From assembly GCA_013433145.1 (NCBI GenBank), contig CM024173.1, positions 11,986,322 through 12,050,321 on the forward strand: a DNA stretch of 64,000 bases. The letters are read 5' to 3'. Positions within the stretch are counted from its first letter, which is position 1. Each line of letters begins with the position of its first letter. This DNA comes from Ascaris suum (lineage: Eukaryota; Nematoda; Chromadorea; Rhabditida; Ascarididae). Below are positions 25,634 through 38,000 of the stretch, in pieces. The notes beneath the pieces were generated by a model. The model was not told where the DNA came from. It saw nothing but the letters and a program-made list of their open reading frames with translations, and made no database searches. Both the position numbers and the translations under genes were made by a program.

Positions 25634-28600
25634 TTACTCATATGATGGAGTGGAAGAATTATTAGGGCCACTTGAATCTGTCCCCTCTGGATCGGGTTTC
25701 TGGCTGGCTGTTGTACTCCTAGCTCCAACCTGGAAACAGTTAACCACATATGAAAAAAATAATCTAACAATGCGGTACAATTTCAGTGCAATAAGAATAA
25801 ATTCAATTTAGCGAAATATTCATCAAACAAATGAATTTCTACAAGATTTCGCAACAGTAAAATTTGCCACAATCTGTAGCAACTGAATTCGACTCGTGGG
25901 GCATAATGCTGGAAGTTGATTTCGTTTCCAGAACAGGCTGTAAATCAAACTTTTCAGCTCGACTGGCTATACGATCAAGCCAAACAGAAACTCTCGCGAA
26001 GTTTTCTTTTTCCATAATATCGAAATGTTTTCAAGCTTGATTTAGCAAGTTTTATATGGCTTTTTAGCATGTCAGCCAAAGCAAGCTTCTCGATTAAATA
26101 GATGAAGATTTTCGAAACTAGGTAAATCCAATAGTTTAACGCCCCATCAGAGCTAATAAATCTGCACTTAACGCTATATGATTTAAAAACTTGGGACGCT
26201 ATTTAAAAAAAACAATCTTCAATCAACGAAACTGATCTTTCCTCAAATTCGATTGCATGACGAATGTTTTCGTCTCTAACGAAGCTCTTGCAACAACTGT
26301 AAAAACATGTTTTCTGCTCTTTTTATAAGCAACATTCCTTATGTTTTTCGCTCAACAAGCTCCAGGCGATATTTTTTGCAAAGGAAAGAAAACAAAAAAA
26401 AATCACACACTAACCGTTTGACTCTTTTTGTCATTGCCGCAACAGAAATGCATAGCGATCGTCATGAATGTACCTAATGCTGCACAAGCAAAGATCAGAA
26501 CGAAAAGATATTCCAAAAAGCGGAGCTCAATGCTTCCTAAATTAGCGTTTAAATCATATTCATTTCATTGAACGATTCTTTGAGAATTGAAGGAGTAGAA
26601 ACTTTTAGAGGATCCATCAAATATATTTAATTGTTTTAACAATTCGCTGATATTAGCTGAATCTCATGAGAACAAGAATATAAAATATTTCGCGATAAAA
26701 CTGTTCATTAAGAATTGTTTGTTGTTCCAGAAAGACGAGTGGAATAGAAAAAATTCTGTTCCTCTTGATGAAGGAAACCTCCAGGAAACTCTATGGTTTC
26801 GAAATTCCCGATGGAAAGTCTTTGATAAGGTAAGCTTGCCATACAACAATTAAATCATCTCTGAAATATGTTTGTTCACTGCAACCAGTAAGGAATGGAA
26901 TATACCGCTTCCTTTGATACGAAGGAAGAAATGAAGCAATAATTAGTGAAGGATTTAGTCCAATTATGATTTATTCTTATTTAATAATACCATTTTCTAC
27001 TTTTTTGAAATTCTTTCGTGATGAAAGCAATCATCCATAATTGCAAAGACTTCGATTTTAAAATACTGATAGTTCAGCAACAAGGCGTATCAAAGTATCT
27101 TCGTTTTTATGAATGAAGTGAACGGATACGAGAGCAGACACAGTGATACTAATGCACTAAAAGTGCTGCCGGCAAATGAGCATGGAATAATTCCATCTTG
27201 CGATGGAATTTTATGCAACTTCAGTTTACAGCTCTAACTCTGTAGGCTTCTCATGTGGTCCACTTAAAAAATTACTACTGTCTTCTATTGTAAAAAGAAT
27301 TGGGGGGCCCTTTTCACGTTTTTGAGAAAATGTTAGGCGCATTCAATTTATTGTTTACAAAAATTGCAAAGTTATGAGTCTCTCCCGTATTCTTGAGAAA
27401 CAATCTACTATTGTGATTGAGCAGTCGGCGACGAGGTGACGGGAAAATGGGAACGCGTTTTATCGACAGATAATAAGAAAATAAGTTTCATCAGAAATTG
27501 AATTGTGTTGTCTTCAGAGGGAGGGAGGTTCTTTGTTTCTCTACTACAGCTGCGGTATCTTTGGCATGAAATGAAATGTTACATGAGATTTTCTGATGTA
27601 ATGAGTTCTATCAGTATTCGGGCTGTGGACTACTGGTATTGTTAAATTAATAAGTTTCATGGCAAATTTGCTCTTCAATAATATCTTTTAATAAAAATCA
27701 CTGCTATAGCAATCGACCGCTGGCTGCCGGATGTTTTTGCTCTGGAGCAAATCATCTGCCATCTTCTGATCACATGATTGTTTCATCTTGTTTCATTTCA
27801 ACGTTTCTGGTTTGCAATTTAAGTCTATCCCTTATTGATGCGAATATTCCAGTGCAGCAGCATTCGTTTTTTTTTTCTAACCAGATCCTCAATGTTCAAA
27901 ATGTGCTGATGTTGAATTTCAAATTTTTCACTATCTTCAAAAATCTCTTCGCTATGTTAGGGTAATCAGACTCGCGATTTCACTGTTTTAAGTTCTATGC
28001 GCAATTTTTAGCTTATTCCACCAACGCTTTCCTCTTACTCGTTCACCACAAAGGAAGTAACCTGAAGATCAATAAGTGAAGGGAGCACAATTGATGGCGG
28101 CGTAAGCGCATTTGTCAAAACGCAACTGTAAGCGGCACATTAATAGCGATCAAAAGGCTCATGGTTCAGCGATACATTATGGAAGTTTCTAGCATAATGA
28201 AATGACGCCAAACGTTAAAAACATTCTGCGATATTAAGCCGAATGAAACCACATCCCATGAAGATGCCTTCACGCAGAGGCTTTTGCACCTATCACTAAC
28301 CATTCACTAGTTCTAGTGTTACCTATCTGTTGGCTCATAAATAAAGGACCGACCGTTACTCAAATGCTGATATAGCATAAAATCAATGAAAATTACTAGC
28401 AATAACTAACGATCTTTCTCTTCGCAGCGGAAATTTAATGTCATAAAATAGCCCTTTCTGTCTGGTTTTTTTGCTGAGTAGGTATTGAAATCGGAAAGAT
28501 TGCAATGCTCGACTATCACTTCGCTTGAAATCTATAAATCAGTAATCTTCATTTTTCAATAAATTTCACCTGAATTAGTTGTTAGAAATTCTAGCGGTGA

Positions 28601-31600
28601 TGTATAGGATGAATCCACAATTATAAATCTCAAAAACATCGGATTGTATCCAGATGAAATGAAAATATGTCAACGAATAGTGAACGTTTAGTAGAGAGTT
28701 CAAGAAGAAAAGGCTCACTGCAGCACGGGAAGAAGGAGAGAAAGTAGATTTGTATATCGAGAACTGAACATTGTTCAAGTCGAACATTATTTAAAATTCT
28801 TTTATGCCTTTTCTATCAGACTTGTGCACTTGCCAGAGTGTTCTCTCAGAATTGTTCTCGAGAGCATTTCTATATTTATTGAGCTTCATTTATGAAAAAT
28901 GTGTCACATTTTATCCTAACATGCGGATGACTGCCCAGACCTGATCATTCCTCTGCTTATATTTGTTTGTTATGTTATGGAGTTGCTAGTTATTCCAGTC
29001 GGGTTTCAATAGTCATCGGAAGCTTACTTATTGACGGCATCTCATGAATACGGATCAGAATTATCTGTGGAGTTAGAGTACAACCGTATGGGAATAGAGA
29101 TTACTATAGGAAAGGTGACTGGCGAAAATGTGATCAGAAAAAATGCGGCGTCGTCTGTCTTTAAATGACATTTCTTGACAAATTCCTTGATACCCTGTTT
29201 TATTACCACCAACATTGACGGCTATAACTATGAGGCTTTCGAATTTCTGGTAGCATCCAGAAACCTCGATAATGTTGACTCCTTGAACGAAGCACATAGC
29301 TATTTTACTCTGAAGGTCCATTTCTACTAGAAATCCCAGCTTCCGATAAAAGTTATGAACTCTTGAAATTTTCGGAGGCAATCCGAAAATGGTAAAGCCG
29401 GCTGACCGCATGAGCGAATACATGAATTGTGTTTTCTGAGAACAGTTTCGTGAGTGATCCTATAAGGCAATGAAATTATTGAAATTTAGAACTCATCAGC
29501 CGAATTCCACGAAGGGAAAACCTTTAAATACGCGAAGTCAGGATTATGTTCATTGGGGAAATCGGAACGATATCTCCCAAGTTTTGGACAGCGATCATTC
29601 ATGTGCCAAAAGTGAGCAGGCGATAATACCCGCTTGACTTAATTCTTTTCAGCACTTGTTGGCATCCACCTAAAATTTGAAGACAACTGTCGATCTTTTG
29701 AGTGTACACGACAACCAGTGAAGCGATTACTGTGGAGACTGTTGAAAGCAAGTGAAACATCTCTGTAGGTTTGGAGCCGGATTTCATGTTTGTCTAAAGA
29801 AAACTAGGAAATTTTGAGGAGCAACGAAGTGATGTGAATCTAGCAAACAAATAAGCGGATGATATTGGCATACAAATTTGAAAAAAAAAAGAACCTGGCG
29901 TCCATAATGGATTTCAAAGGTTCTTTTGCCGAAAAGATTGCGAAGTGTTTCGATGCACTGTGGGCGAGCACCTGTACCGTCTTCCCCATTCGTAGAGTCC
30001 ATCAAAATAAACGTTTTTGAATCATTTCGAACATCAAAGCGAACCGGAGTGGAGCACTGCATAGAGCCTTCAAGCTAAAAACCACACTGGTCTTTATTCG
30101 TTGGAGAAAAGAAAGACGATATTGTGAGATTTTATAGAAGAGCAACGCATCTGCATTCATGAGTCGATCGATGCTGAAATTTTTTCAACTCTTCAGACTT
30201 CATTGTAGGACAATAAATGGTCCTCGATTATGCATAGCGCTCGCTATGAATTGTTGATCTTCAAGTTCCAGCATCTTTGAACTGTGCTTTTCAAAATTTA
30301 TGAATGTGCATGTTTTGCCGTGGGGTGATTGAGTATGGAATAAAATAGAGGCAACACTTAGGTAGTAGAGCAGGTTTGCTGAGCATCCAAGAACGACTCA
30401 AGTCGAAATGAAGAAGTATAAACCTGATAAGGGAAGTGCCATCCGATAAGAAATCTTCATCGCAGGACAAAGGACTCCGAATTCTCCAGCGATTCAAATG
30501 TTCTGTTTCGATCACTATGAAGCATTGGCATATACGAAAAACTACGGTTAAAAAGACGATCTACAATCAGATTGCGAATATTACCGACGAAATTTTAGCG
30601 ATGAGACCACGGAACAGGTTGACGCCGAGAGCCGAAAGCCAACCATATGAAATAGAACAACAAAAATTCTGATGCAGAAGCTGAGGTTCATAGATATTTA
30701 TGCCGAATTTTGTGGCCTTCCCAAATGGCAATAAAACTGGAGAGACAATGATTATGGGGCGTCGAAATGGAAAGAAGCGTTGGTGCATCTGGCATAAATT
30801 CGCTTTAAATATAGAGGAAACAGTGAACTTTTTGATAGAATTTTGAAAAAGTCGTAAAATTCTAAACATTGCTTATAACCGAACTGATAAAATGATCAAA
30901 CAATCCATTGAAAATTTGTAGATGGAATGTTGTGCCGATTTTCTTCCAAATTTCGGGAAAAATACTTTCGAAATATGATGATTTTATTGTTTTGTTCGCA
31001 AACTGCTCGAAGAAAACGTTTGCAAAATAGGATTCCTCGAAAGCAATGAAAAGCTGCAGTGGTATTACGGATATCTATTATGCCACTGAATGGTCTAGGC
31101 GACACCTTTGCTCGGAAAAGGCCACCTTAAAGGTGTTTCAGATAACGATTATTTGTGCCTCTTAGTACCCCGTTCGGAAAATCATACTTCAGTGTTCATT
31201 GCTGGAGGTGGCTATGCTTCACTGGAGGAGGCTCAACTCCACCAGGCTTTCAGCGCAACAAAATAAGGCAACCTTGGTGCGCATAATGTGTGCGAAAGTT
31301 ATGTTAACTTCCAAAGGAAACGTTTCGTGCCAAAAGCAGAATATGAAGTGCGAGTGTAGCTCTTGCTTTAGTAAATGAGGAAGATGAATATCTCCTCCCT
31401 GCATGTGTCACGCTGATCTCAGCAGCACAGGAGGACAGCCCAGCATTACTATCTTCCGTCAGCCCTACTGATACATTCTCGAAAATGCTGGCGGTAAAAA
31501 GGACCGATACGTCAATAGCACCTAAGCATGAGCTCTCTACTGCTTAGCGTATAGGACAGAAGTTATTCGGCCGCAGAGAGACTTCTATGAGAACATGCAC

Positions 31601-31765
31601 GAGGTATCATCTTATCCTGCTTCCAATAAAGTGCAAAAATCGCACCGAATTTGAACGGGTCTTGCCCGCTTTAATCTCCACAACGACGCGCTCCGATTTT
31701 TGATAAGTACACCCCACAGCCAGGGCTAAGTGAAGCAATATCGTCAAAAGGAAATACGACCACAT
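25634..31765 (-). CDS. Single-pass membrane protein, paralogue B
   Basis: Exon 1 (31765-31646) starts MWSYFLLTILLHLALAVG, a clear signal peptide. Exon 2 (30074-29895, phase 0) carries RNDSKTFILMDSTNGEDG, a Cys-containing helix (CIETLRNLF) and ends HYGRQ. Exon 3 probably starts at 29794 (phase 0, after TTTCTTTAG). A further open piece from 29361 contains LIVIAVNVGGNKTGYQGIC. The 3' exons are 26819-26737 (contains GNFETIEFPGG), 26536-26415 (membrane helix LEYLFVLIFACAALG, then CCGNDKKSQT) and 25729-25634, a Ser/Thr/Pro-rich tail ending STPSYE. Phases of exons 1-2 and of the last three match paralogue A except the final junction. Hydrophobic strand, DSTNG, then a later strand IAVNVGG is what a von Willebrand A domain could show, with DSTNG at the metal site position; this is inferred from pattern only. 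The borders of exons 3-4 are not settled. Confidence 0.6.
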
Positions 31766-31831
31766 CGCGAAAGAACCATGCGAACATAAAACCAATACGC
31801 ACTGTTGTGCACATAGAGAGAATGCTGTAGT

Positions 31832-31839
31832 ATGCAAAT
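31832..31839 (-). promoter_or_regulatory. Octamer ATGCAAAT upstream of paralogue B
   Basis: Same octamer and same 67-base distance to the start codon (31765) as in paralogue A. Confidence 0.4.
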
Positions 31840-31845
31840 TCAGAG

Positions 31846-32859
31846 TGAACTTTCAAAAATTTCGGTTAATTTTGCTCATAATTGTCCGTCGGAATTTTGA
31901 ATGCTCAATTTAGCTAAATTTTTGAATGAAGTTACAAAATGAAGCCTCCCATTTGCGTCATATGCACAAATTCCTTGACACCATAAAGATTTGCATAGGT
32001 CCATAGCATTTCGAGAAGCGTGTAGAAGGTGCTGTGATATAATGTGAGCGTTAGGGATTGTATTTGCCTCTAAGCTCAGGTTTAAAGTTATAAGGATTTC
32101 AATTCACCAAGTTCAATTAATTTTGCCAATAGGTTATATGTAAGTTAATAATTGAAGAGTATGGTTAAATTTAACATATATACTAAAAAATATGCATACT
32201 TTTTATAGCTCAATGTGCTAGAGTAGCGAATATGATTGATGGCCAAAGAACGGTTGAGTAATTTACGGTAATAGGCATTTTACTTTGAAGAAATTGTTTA
32301 CCAAAATATTGTTTTATTGTATGTGTAAATATTTTCATATGAATTTGAGAGCACAAGTTTCATCGCATATTCATGCAGTATAGCCCATAAGGAACATGTC
32401 GAATAGAAAGGAGATCGTTTTGCCAGATAAAGCTAAACTCAAAATTTTTGTTGTCGTCGTTCAAATTAATTCCTGAATTTAAACCAACAAGCGACAGACA
32501 ATCGCATAATTGCATTTATTGCCAACGTAACTTTATCGTGATGCTGTATTGTTGAAACTGTGAGACGTGCATCCGAAAAAAAAAACAACAACAACAAAAA
32601 GTCATACGGGTATTTAAATAATCTATGAGAAAAATGTGGGACGCAACAGCCAGGAAATTATGCGCCAACTACTGAGGAATTTCTGGTTTTCCATGTTTTT
32701 CAATTTTTATATTCATTATTTTTCAATTTTAGTATTCATTCCTTTTCAAGTTCTCTATTCATTAGATTTCCATTTATTCATTATTTCTCGAATGGCATGC
32801 AAATAGGTGTTAAAACGCGGTGTAACGATTTTCACAGCGATAGATATTCAAGTAATAGG
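31846..32859. other. Intergenic between paralogue B and the next minus-strand model
   Basis: Low-complexity AT-rich DNA with several repeats of a TTCATTATTTTTCAAT-like motif near 32700-32790. No exon seen. Confidence 0.5.
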
Positions 32860-35071
32860 TCAACACAACGGATCGTCGGCGCTCGCATAAAACGACAGAG
32901 ACAAATTGTATTGCAGAACCCTAATCGACAGACAACCTACACATGTCCTCGTTTCATTCTCTTTCCATTTCGTCGAATGTACAACTTGACCGCGACCCAA
33001 TTCCATAGCGTTATTGCCCATGGGCATTATTTCTTCCTGATATAATCCGTGATGATGTGTTTGTCTTGTTCATAGCAATGATTTCGTTATTCAGTTTCAC
33101 TGATTGGTTAAATGTTTATGAAGAGATTACCCTTGCAGCGTTGATTATCTTCTCAACTCGTATATATATTAATGTATCTTTAATATGTTTTTTTTTGCAT
33201 AATAAATTATTTTTGCCACTGATAATCTATAAGTTTTACTTTTTTTTACTAGTATAAAAATTCAAATATGTAATAAAATCACAGATAGGATTTTCACTAA
33301 ATCATGACATTATTTTTTTTTCTGCTTGATTATTCTCATATCAAAATTGATTCGTTTCAATGTCTATTATATAGTGGACAGTGTCGATGGCAGAAGATCA
33401 ATTGCTGGTAGTCATAATGACTTCACATTTCTCTTATGTTAGATAAATATTCGTCATAAAAATAAATGAGTAACATCTGCAGACGGTTCAAGCGCCGCTG
33501 ACTAATAAATGTAGTCATAATACAATTTCATAATGAATCAAGGAACGACGGAAGATGAGCGCGGAGAGAGAGAAAAGGAAATCATAAGACGCAAAGTGGG
33601 ATTTCCTTTATCTTTCTAGGTGGTCCAAAGCTTTAACTCCACAAAGGTGTCGTTGTTTCTATCATCAAGAAACTATTCTATGCGAAATGAATTGTGCATT
33701 AAGAATCAGTTGTGAACGTGATGAAAATTGTTGTGATTGGTGCTGCGCCTACCGGACTTGGTGCTGCCTATCGACTTAACGAGCTACAACAGAACAACAG
33801 TGTCGCAGACAATGTCGAATTGATCGTTCTCGAGCAGGTGAACAAATTCAACCAAGCTATTCAAGCATTTTTTTTGGGAATGTCTCAACGCATAATATGT
33901 TATTTTCATGGATTCTTGATAACTGTGGGATCTGAGCAAGTAAAACATTGCAGCGTCCAGCATTCGTTTCATCTGTAAGAGGCTATCTATTGTTGCATAA
34001 ATTTGAATCATTATGTCAAAATTATGGGAAAGGACCGATGAGAAACATTTAAGTGTCAAGTAAAGAGAGGACATAAAGTCCTGTTTCTTTCTCGTGCTCC
34101 CGCTCAAAAACTTCCGTATCATTGTCTTCAATTTATCAGTTCCATCAAATCTGCCAGTTAAATTGGCGGCTTCTAAAAGAAACGCTTGAATATTTCGCAC
34201 AAATTTTACTTATTCATAAAAACTTAATCAATTCATTTAAATTATGTAATCTAGTTCGTAGGTGTATTTTCCAACTTCCTGTATTTTTACTGACAGCTTA
34301 ATGATGAAGAAAATCCTTTGAACTCAACAGCGAACCTCTCAGTTTCTTAAAACTGCACAGTGCTTTAATGAATTTTGATGCGCTTAAGTGTGTTTTCTCT
34401 AGCTTTCTTTTTCGATTCATGAACACAGGTGAAAGCGCATTCAATTCATATCCACTAACAGGGCGTCTTTCTCGCATTAAATTTTTCTAACATAAACTAG
34501 AGCTTGAAAACCACCGTATCCGAAGGCAGCTATGAAGCCACATTCTTCGAATAAATGCAGAATGTACCCTGTTTCTCAGCATCCCTTAACCTTTGAAGAG
34601 CATTTCAAACATTTCAAACCTTACCGTTTAAATTGCATACCTCGTAACGTGTTGGAAGCGCAATGATTTAAATGGTTTATCATATAATGCTTTACGATCT
34701 AAAGGCATTAAGCGGACTAACAAATTCTCACAATCTCTTGTTCTGTTTCTTTGCCGCAACGGTTAAAAACACTCTTAAATCTGTATCCTTCCACTACTAC
34801 AATCGTAGATGATAACGGTTTCCATCTTTATTTTGTAATCTAATTCAAAATATTCCGATGTAATATCTCAAAGTGGCCGAAAACGCCTTAAGATACGAAT
34901 TAGAAAGCAGTAAAAAAATTCATAAATAAGCACGATAAGTATCAATTTGAAAACAAAGCAACCATGCATATAGGAAAGAAAACAAAGTGCACTAGATGAG
35001 ATCAGTGGAGCGTGTTGATTGCGATCCAAGAGATGGTGTAATAAAAATTCAAAGGCGGATACAGTAACCAC
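32860..35071 (-). CDS. Minus-strand gene model interleaved with the mutase gene, unknown function
   Basis: The central exon is 34172-33853, entered by CTTTTAG and left at TTG|GTTGAA; it codes 106 clean codons (for example LSGSTRKKQDFMSSLYLTL and MLDAAMFYLLRSHSYQESM). The next exon, 33036-32860, follows TTATATCAG in phase 0 and ends at TGA, with an internal alternative donor TGT|GTAGGT. An upstream exon ends at 34963 (ATGCATG|GTTGCT, phase 1, matching the central exon); its start is unclear, either an acceptor at 34991 or further up to about 35071, where the frame still reads like protein. The central part looks all-helical, perhaps a repeat solenoid, but no family is recognised. The mutase start exon (33721-33837) lies inside this model's last intron. 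Confidence 0.45.
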
Positions 35072-38000
35072 ACCAATAAATTTTTAATTAATGAAATCAT
35101 AATTTAGTCGAAATAGTTTCTTTTATCGAAATATTTTCACATTTGTCGTATCATATTTGCCATATTCATATCGTATTCAAATGCTTTTAATTCGCCTTTT
35201 ATTCATATTTAAATAGAGGTCATTTGAATAATTTGAAAGAGTTGATTTCGAATAACAAAAGAGATAAAGAAAAAATTCCAACATGGCGATATATCAATGA
35301 TAACGGAACAATCGCTCAATCATTCGCAAGTATTCTAGGGAAAGTGAACGTGAAAGGAGCGGATCTGCTCAGAAAAGTGCAACAGAAATTGCTCGCTAAA
35401 ATATATCACTTCATTTGTGAACTAGACCTCTTGCCCGATATTTGTCGACACAAAATAGTTTCCGCCTATTTTTGCGGAATTTTTTCTTCCCAATTCATTT
35501 CATAATCACCGGATCTTCCACATAATCTATAATATATCAGCTTAATTTCGATTGCCGTTCTTTTCGTTTTCTGGTTAATAGGCTTTCGTAAACATGAATC
35601 ATGATTCATGATTTTCATAGAGCTTATGAATTCCAGTGATAAAAAACATTCAAATCGGTGGGTAATCGGGGTAGGAGCAGGATGGAGAACAAAAATGAGT
35701 TTCCATGAAATTCAGAAATTCCATTATCATTTTTTCTTTTCAAAATCAAATTCAACGTGAAAAAAATAAGGTTTCCCTCAGAATTGGAAGCTTTCTTCAA
35801 TTCCATTGAGGGTAAAATTCATGATTTATATCGAGCGATTGAATTCAATAAATTCCCCACCACGAGAAGCTTTCACTAGTCAACTACTTTGTCACATTCA
35901 TTTCTCAACTGAATCACACACACACACACAAAAAAACCTATTGATTACCACCAGATTTAATCTCAAAAGTGGATGTATGCGAACCATCTACGATGATTTG
36001 TTCTTTTGAAACGGAATACTATTTGAGCACTATAAGCCCATATTCATTATTTGAGAGTAAAGCGATCGTTAAGCTACATTTTTTCGTCATGTAAGACTTT
36101 TCGAAACGTTCGAACGAGTTGAAGCTTTCAAAATGCATAACATATTTCACTTTCAAATCCTTAAGTAACGAGTACTCTTACAAGGCTAAATTTTCGAAAA
36201 AACTTCATTCTTTACGAATTTTCCGGTTCAATCCTTGGAAATTTGCGCCGTTGAAAAACTTCTTCAATCATTGTGGTACTATTATTTCCAATCCTCACTC
36301 ACTGCTATTATTCAAAAAATATCTGAACGTCACTGAAAATTCGACTGACACAGCAAACGGCCTGTTGAGCCGCCTCATGATAAATTCAAAGAAACATATG
36401 CGAATTTAGGACCTTCTTATGTGATCAAAGCAATGAAAATTTTTTCCATACGTTGCTTCAAGTTGGCAGTCAGCTGTCGGTGATGCAGCAACTACAATAA
36501 TGTTAGTAAAATTTGTTTCTAATTCGTTCAGGAATCATATCCAGGTGGACTATCGTGCACAGTGGTCGACGACAAAGGTTTCTTATGGGATATGGGAGGT
36601 CATATCACATTCAACCACAATTTCCCTTATTATGAGCATGCTGTGAAATGGGCCATTGACGAATGGAACAATCTGAATAGAAATTGCCAGGTAATATGCT
36701 TCGTTGATTTCGCCGAGGTTTTACTAGCGTCAACTGAACAAAGTGAATTTTTCATTCTGTACTATGTACCTTGAGTAACGCAATTTCTCGTCGCCAGTTT
36801 CGTATACCTTTCAAACTCTCATCAATTCGCTTGTTTTCAGGTCGATGTGAATTATATGTTCGGTGAGAAGGGAATACATTTAGTCCCTTATCCGGCGCAA
36901 TACGCAATTCCACTCTTCCCTGAGGATATAAAAATGAATTGCTTAAACGATCTTAGAAAGCGATATAAGCAGGTGGGAGCTAATCTCATTTTATGAAGCT
37001 TTACTTTTCATATCATAATTTTTATTCACTTTTTAAATGCGATCTGTTCGCTCTGAAAATTTTGTCATTTATCTAATTGCTTTTTATGTTTTGTATTGGT
37101 CCGGTCAACTACTGTTGCGGTAATCATTCATGTTTAACCACAACAGCTTCACAGATCTTAGCTGATTGAAGAGTTGGAAAGCAACGATGCAATGAATGTT
37201 ACTATGCCTAATGGAGTCTTCATTTTTGTACTTCAAGTATACAAAAATTCCCTTTGCAATGCGTAGCCATACACCACTATTATATGCAAAGCCGTTAGAA
37301 AGGAGATTAAATGCGGAAACAGGGAGGCAAAATCACGAATTCTCCCTCATGAAATAAAAAGCGAGGAAAATAGAGGAATTTCTTTCATAGAACTATTTGA
37401 CGAGTGAATGCTGCTTCATGGGTAGAATTTTCCACCTTGTTCGCTTTTCACAGCTAATTAAAGCAACCGAATTAATGAGTTTCTCATATTCAATCAGCAA
37501 TATATCCGAAAAGCAAATCGACATGAATTATATAGGTTCAATGCATTGTAAGTAAGAAGAGGAAGACGCAAAATCAAAGTGAAATGAAGCACATTTTTCT
37601 GATCGCTAAAGTTGGAACCATTTTGTAGAATTTTTGTGCTTTGAAACGAATGGTTCAACAGAAAAAAAATTCGTTTTTTTTAAGATGAAGATGTGGCTAC
37701 GGCTTAGTCTTATATACATTATAACCTTCGACTCTACAACTTATACCGTTTAAACCCTTCATGCATACAGCTGATTCTATCTAAGTTACCATTTGACAAA
37801 GGGGAGGGTAAAAAGCGAAAATACTCAGCATTTCTCATGGAACTGAGTTTCAACTTAACCGCTGCTTAGTTGCAATTTTGAGTGACATCGCAACACAGCA
37901 AAAGGTTTTAGGTAAGGAAAACGGTGGTACCTTGAAAGGTTAACGATAAAATTGACGAAACTTTTAAGGAAACTACTCATGTGCCAAAAAACTTTGATGA

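Larger units (their letters stand above)
25634..31845 (-). repeat. Tandem segmental duplication, copy B
   Basis: Partner of 16570-21460; see that entry. The offset is about 10.4 kb at the 5' end and 9.1 kb at the 3' end. The difference lies in introns. Confidence 0.7.

Noticed and set aside
26732..26829. Plus-strand exon-like piece with CCAG acceptor and GTAAGC donor, reading KDEWNRKNSVPLDEG
   Set aside because: It is antisense to paralogue B exon 26819-26737, whose frame and phases match copy A; the plus frame is not kept in copy A.
36119..36409. Plus 96-codon frame in mutase intron one
   Set aside because: Protein-like but with neutral codon bias and no borders; not enough to call.
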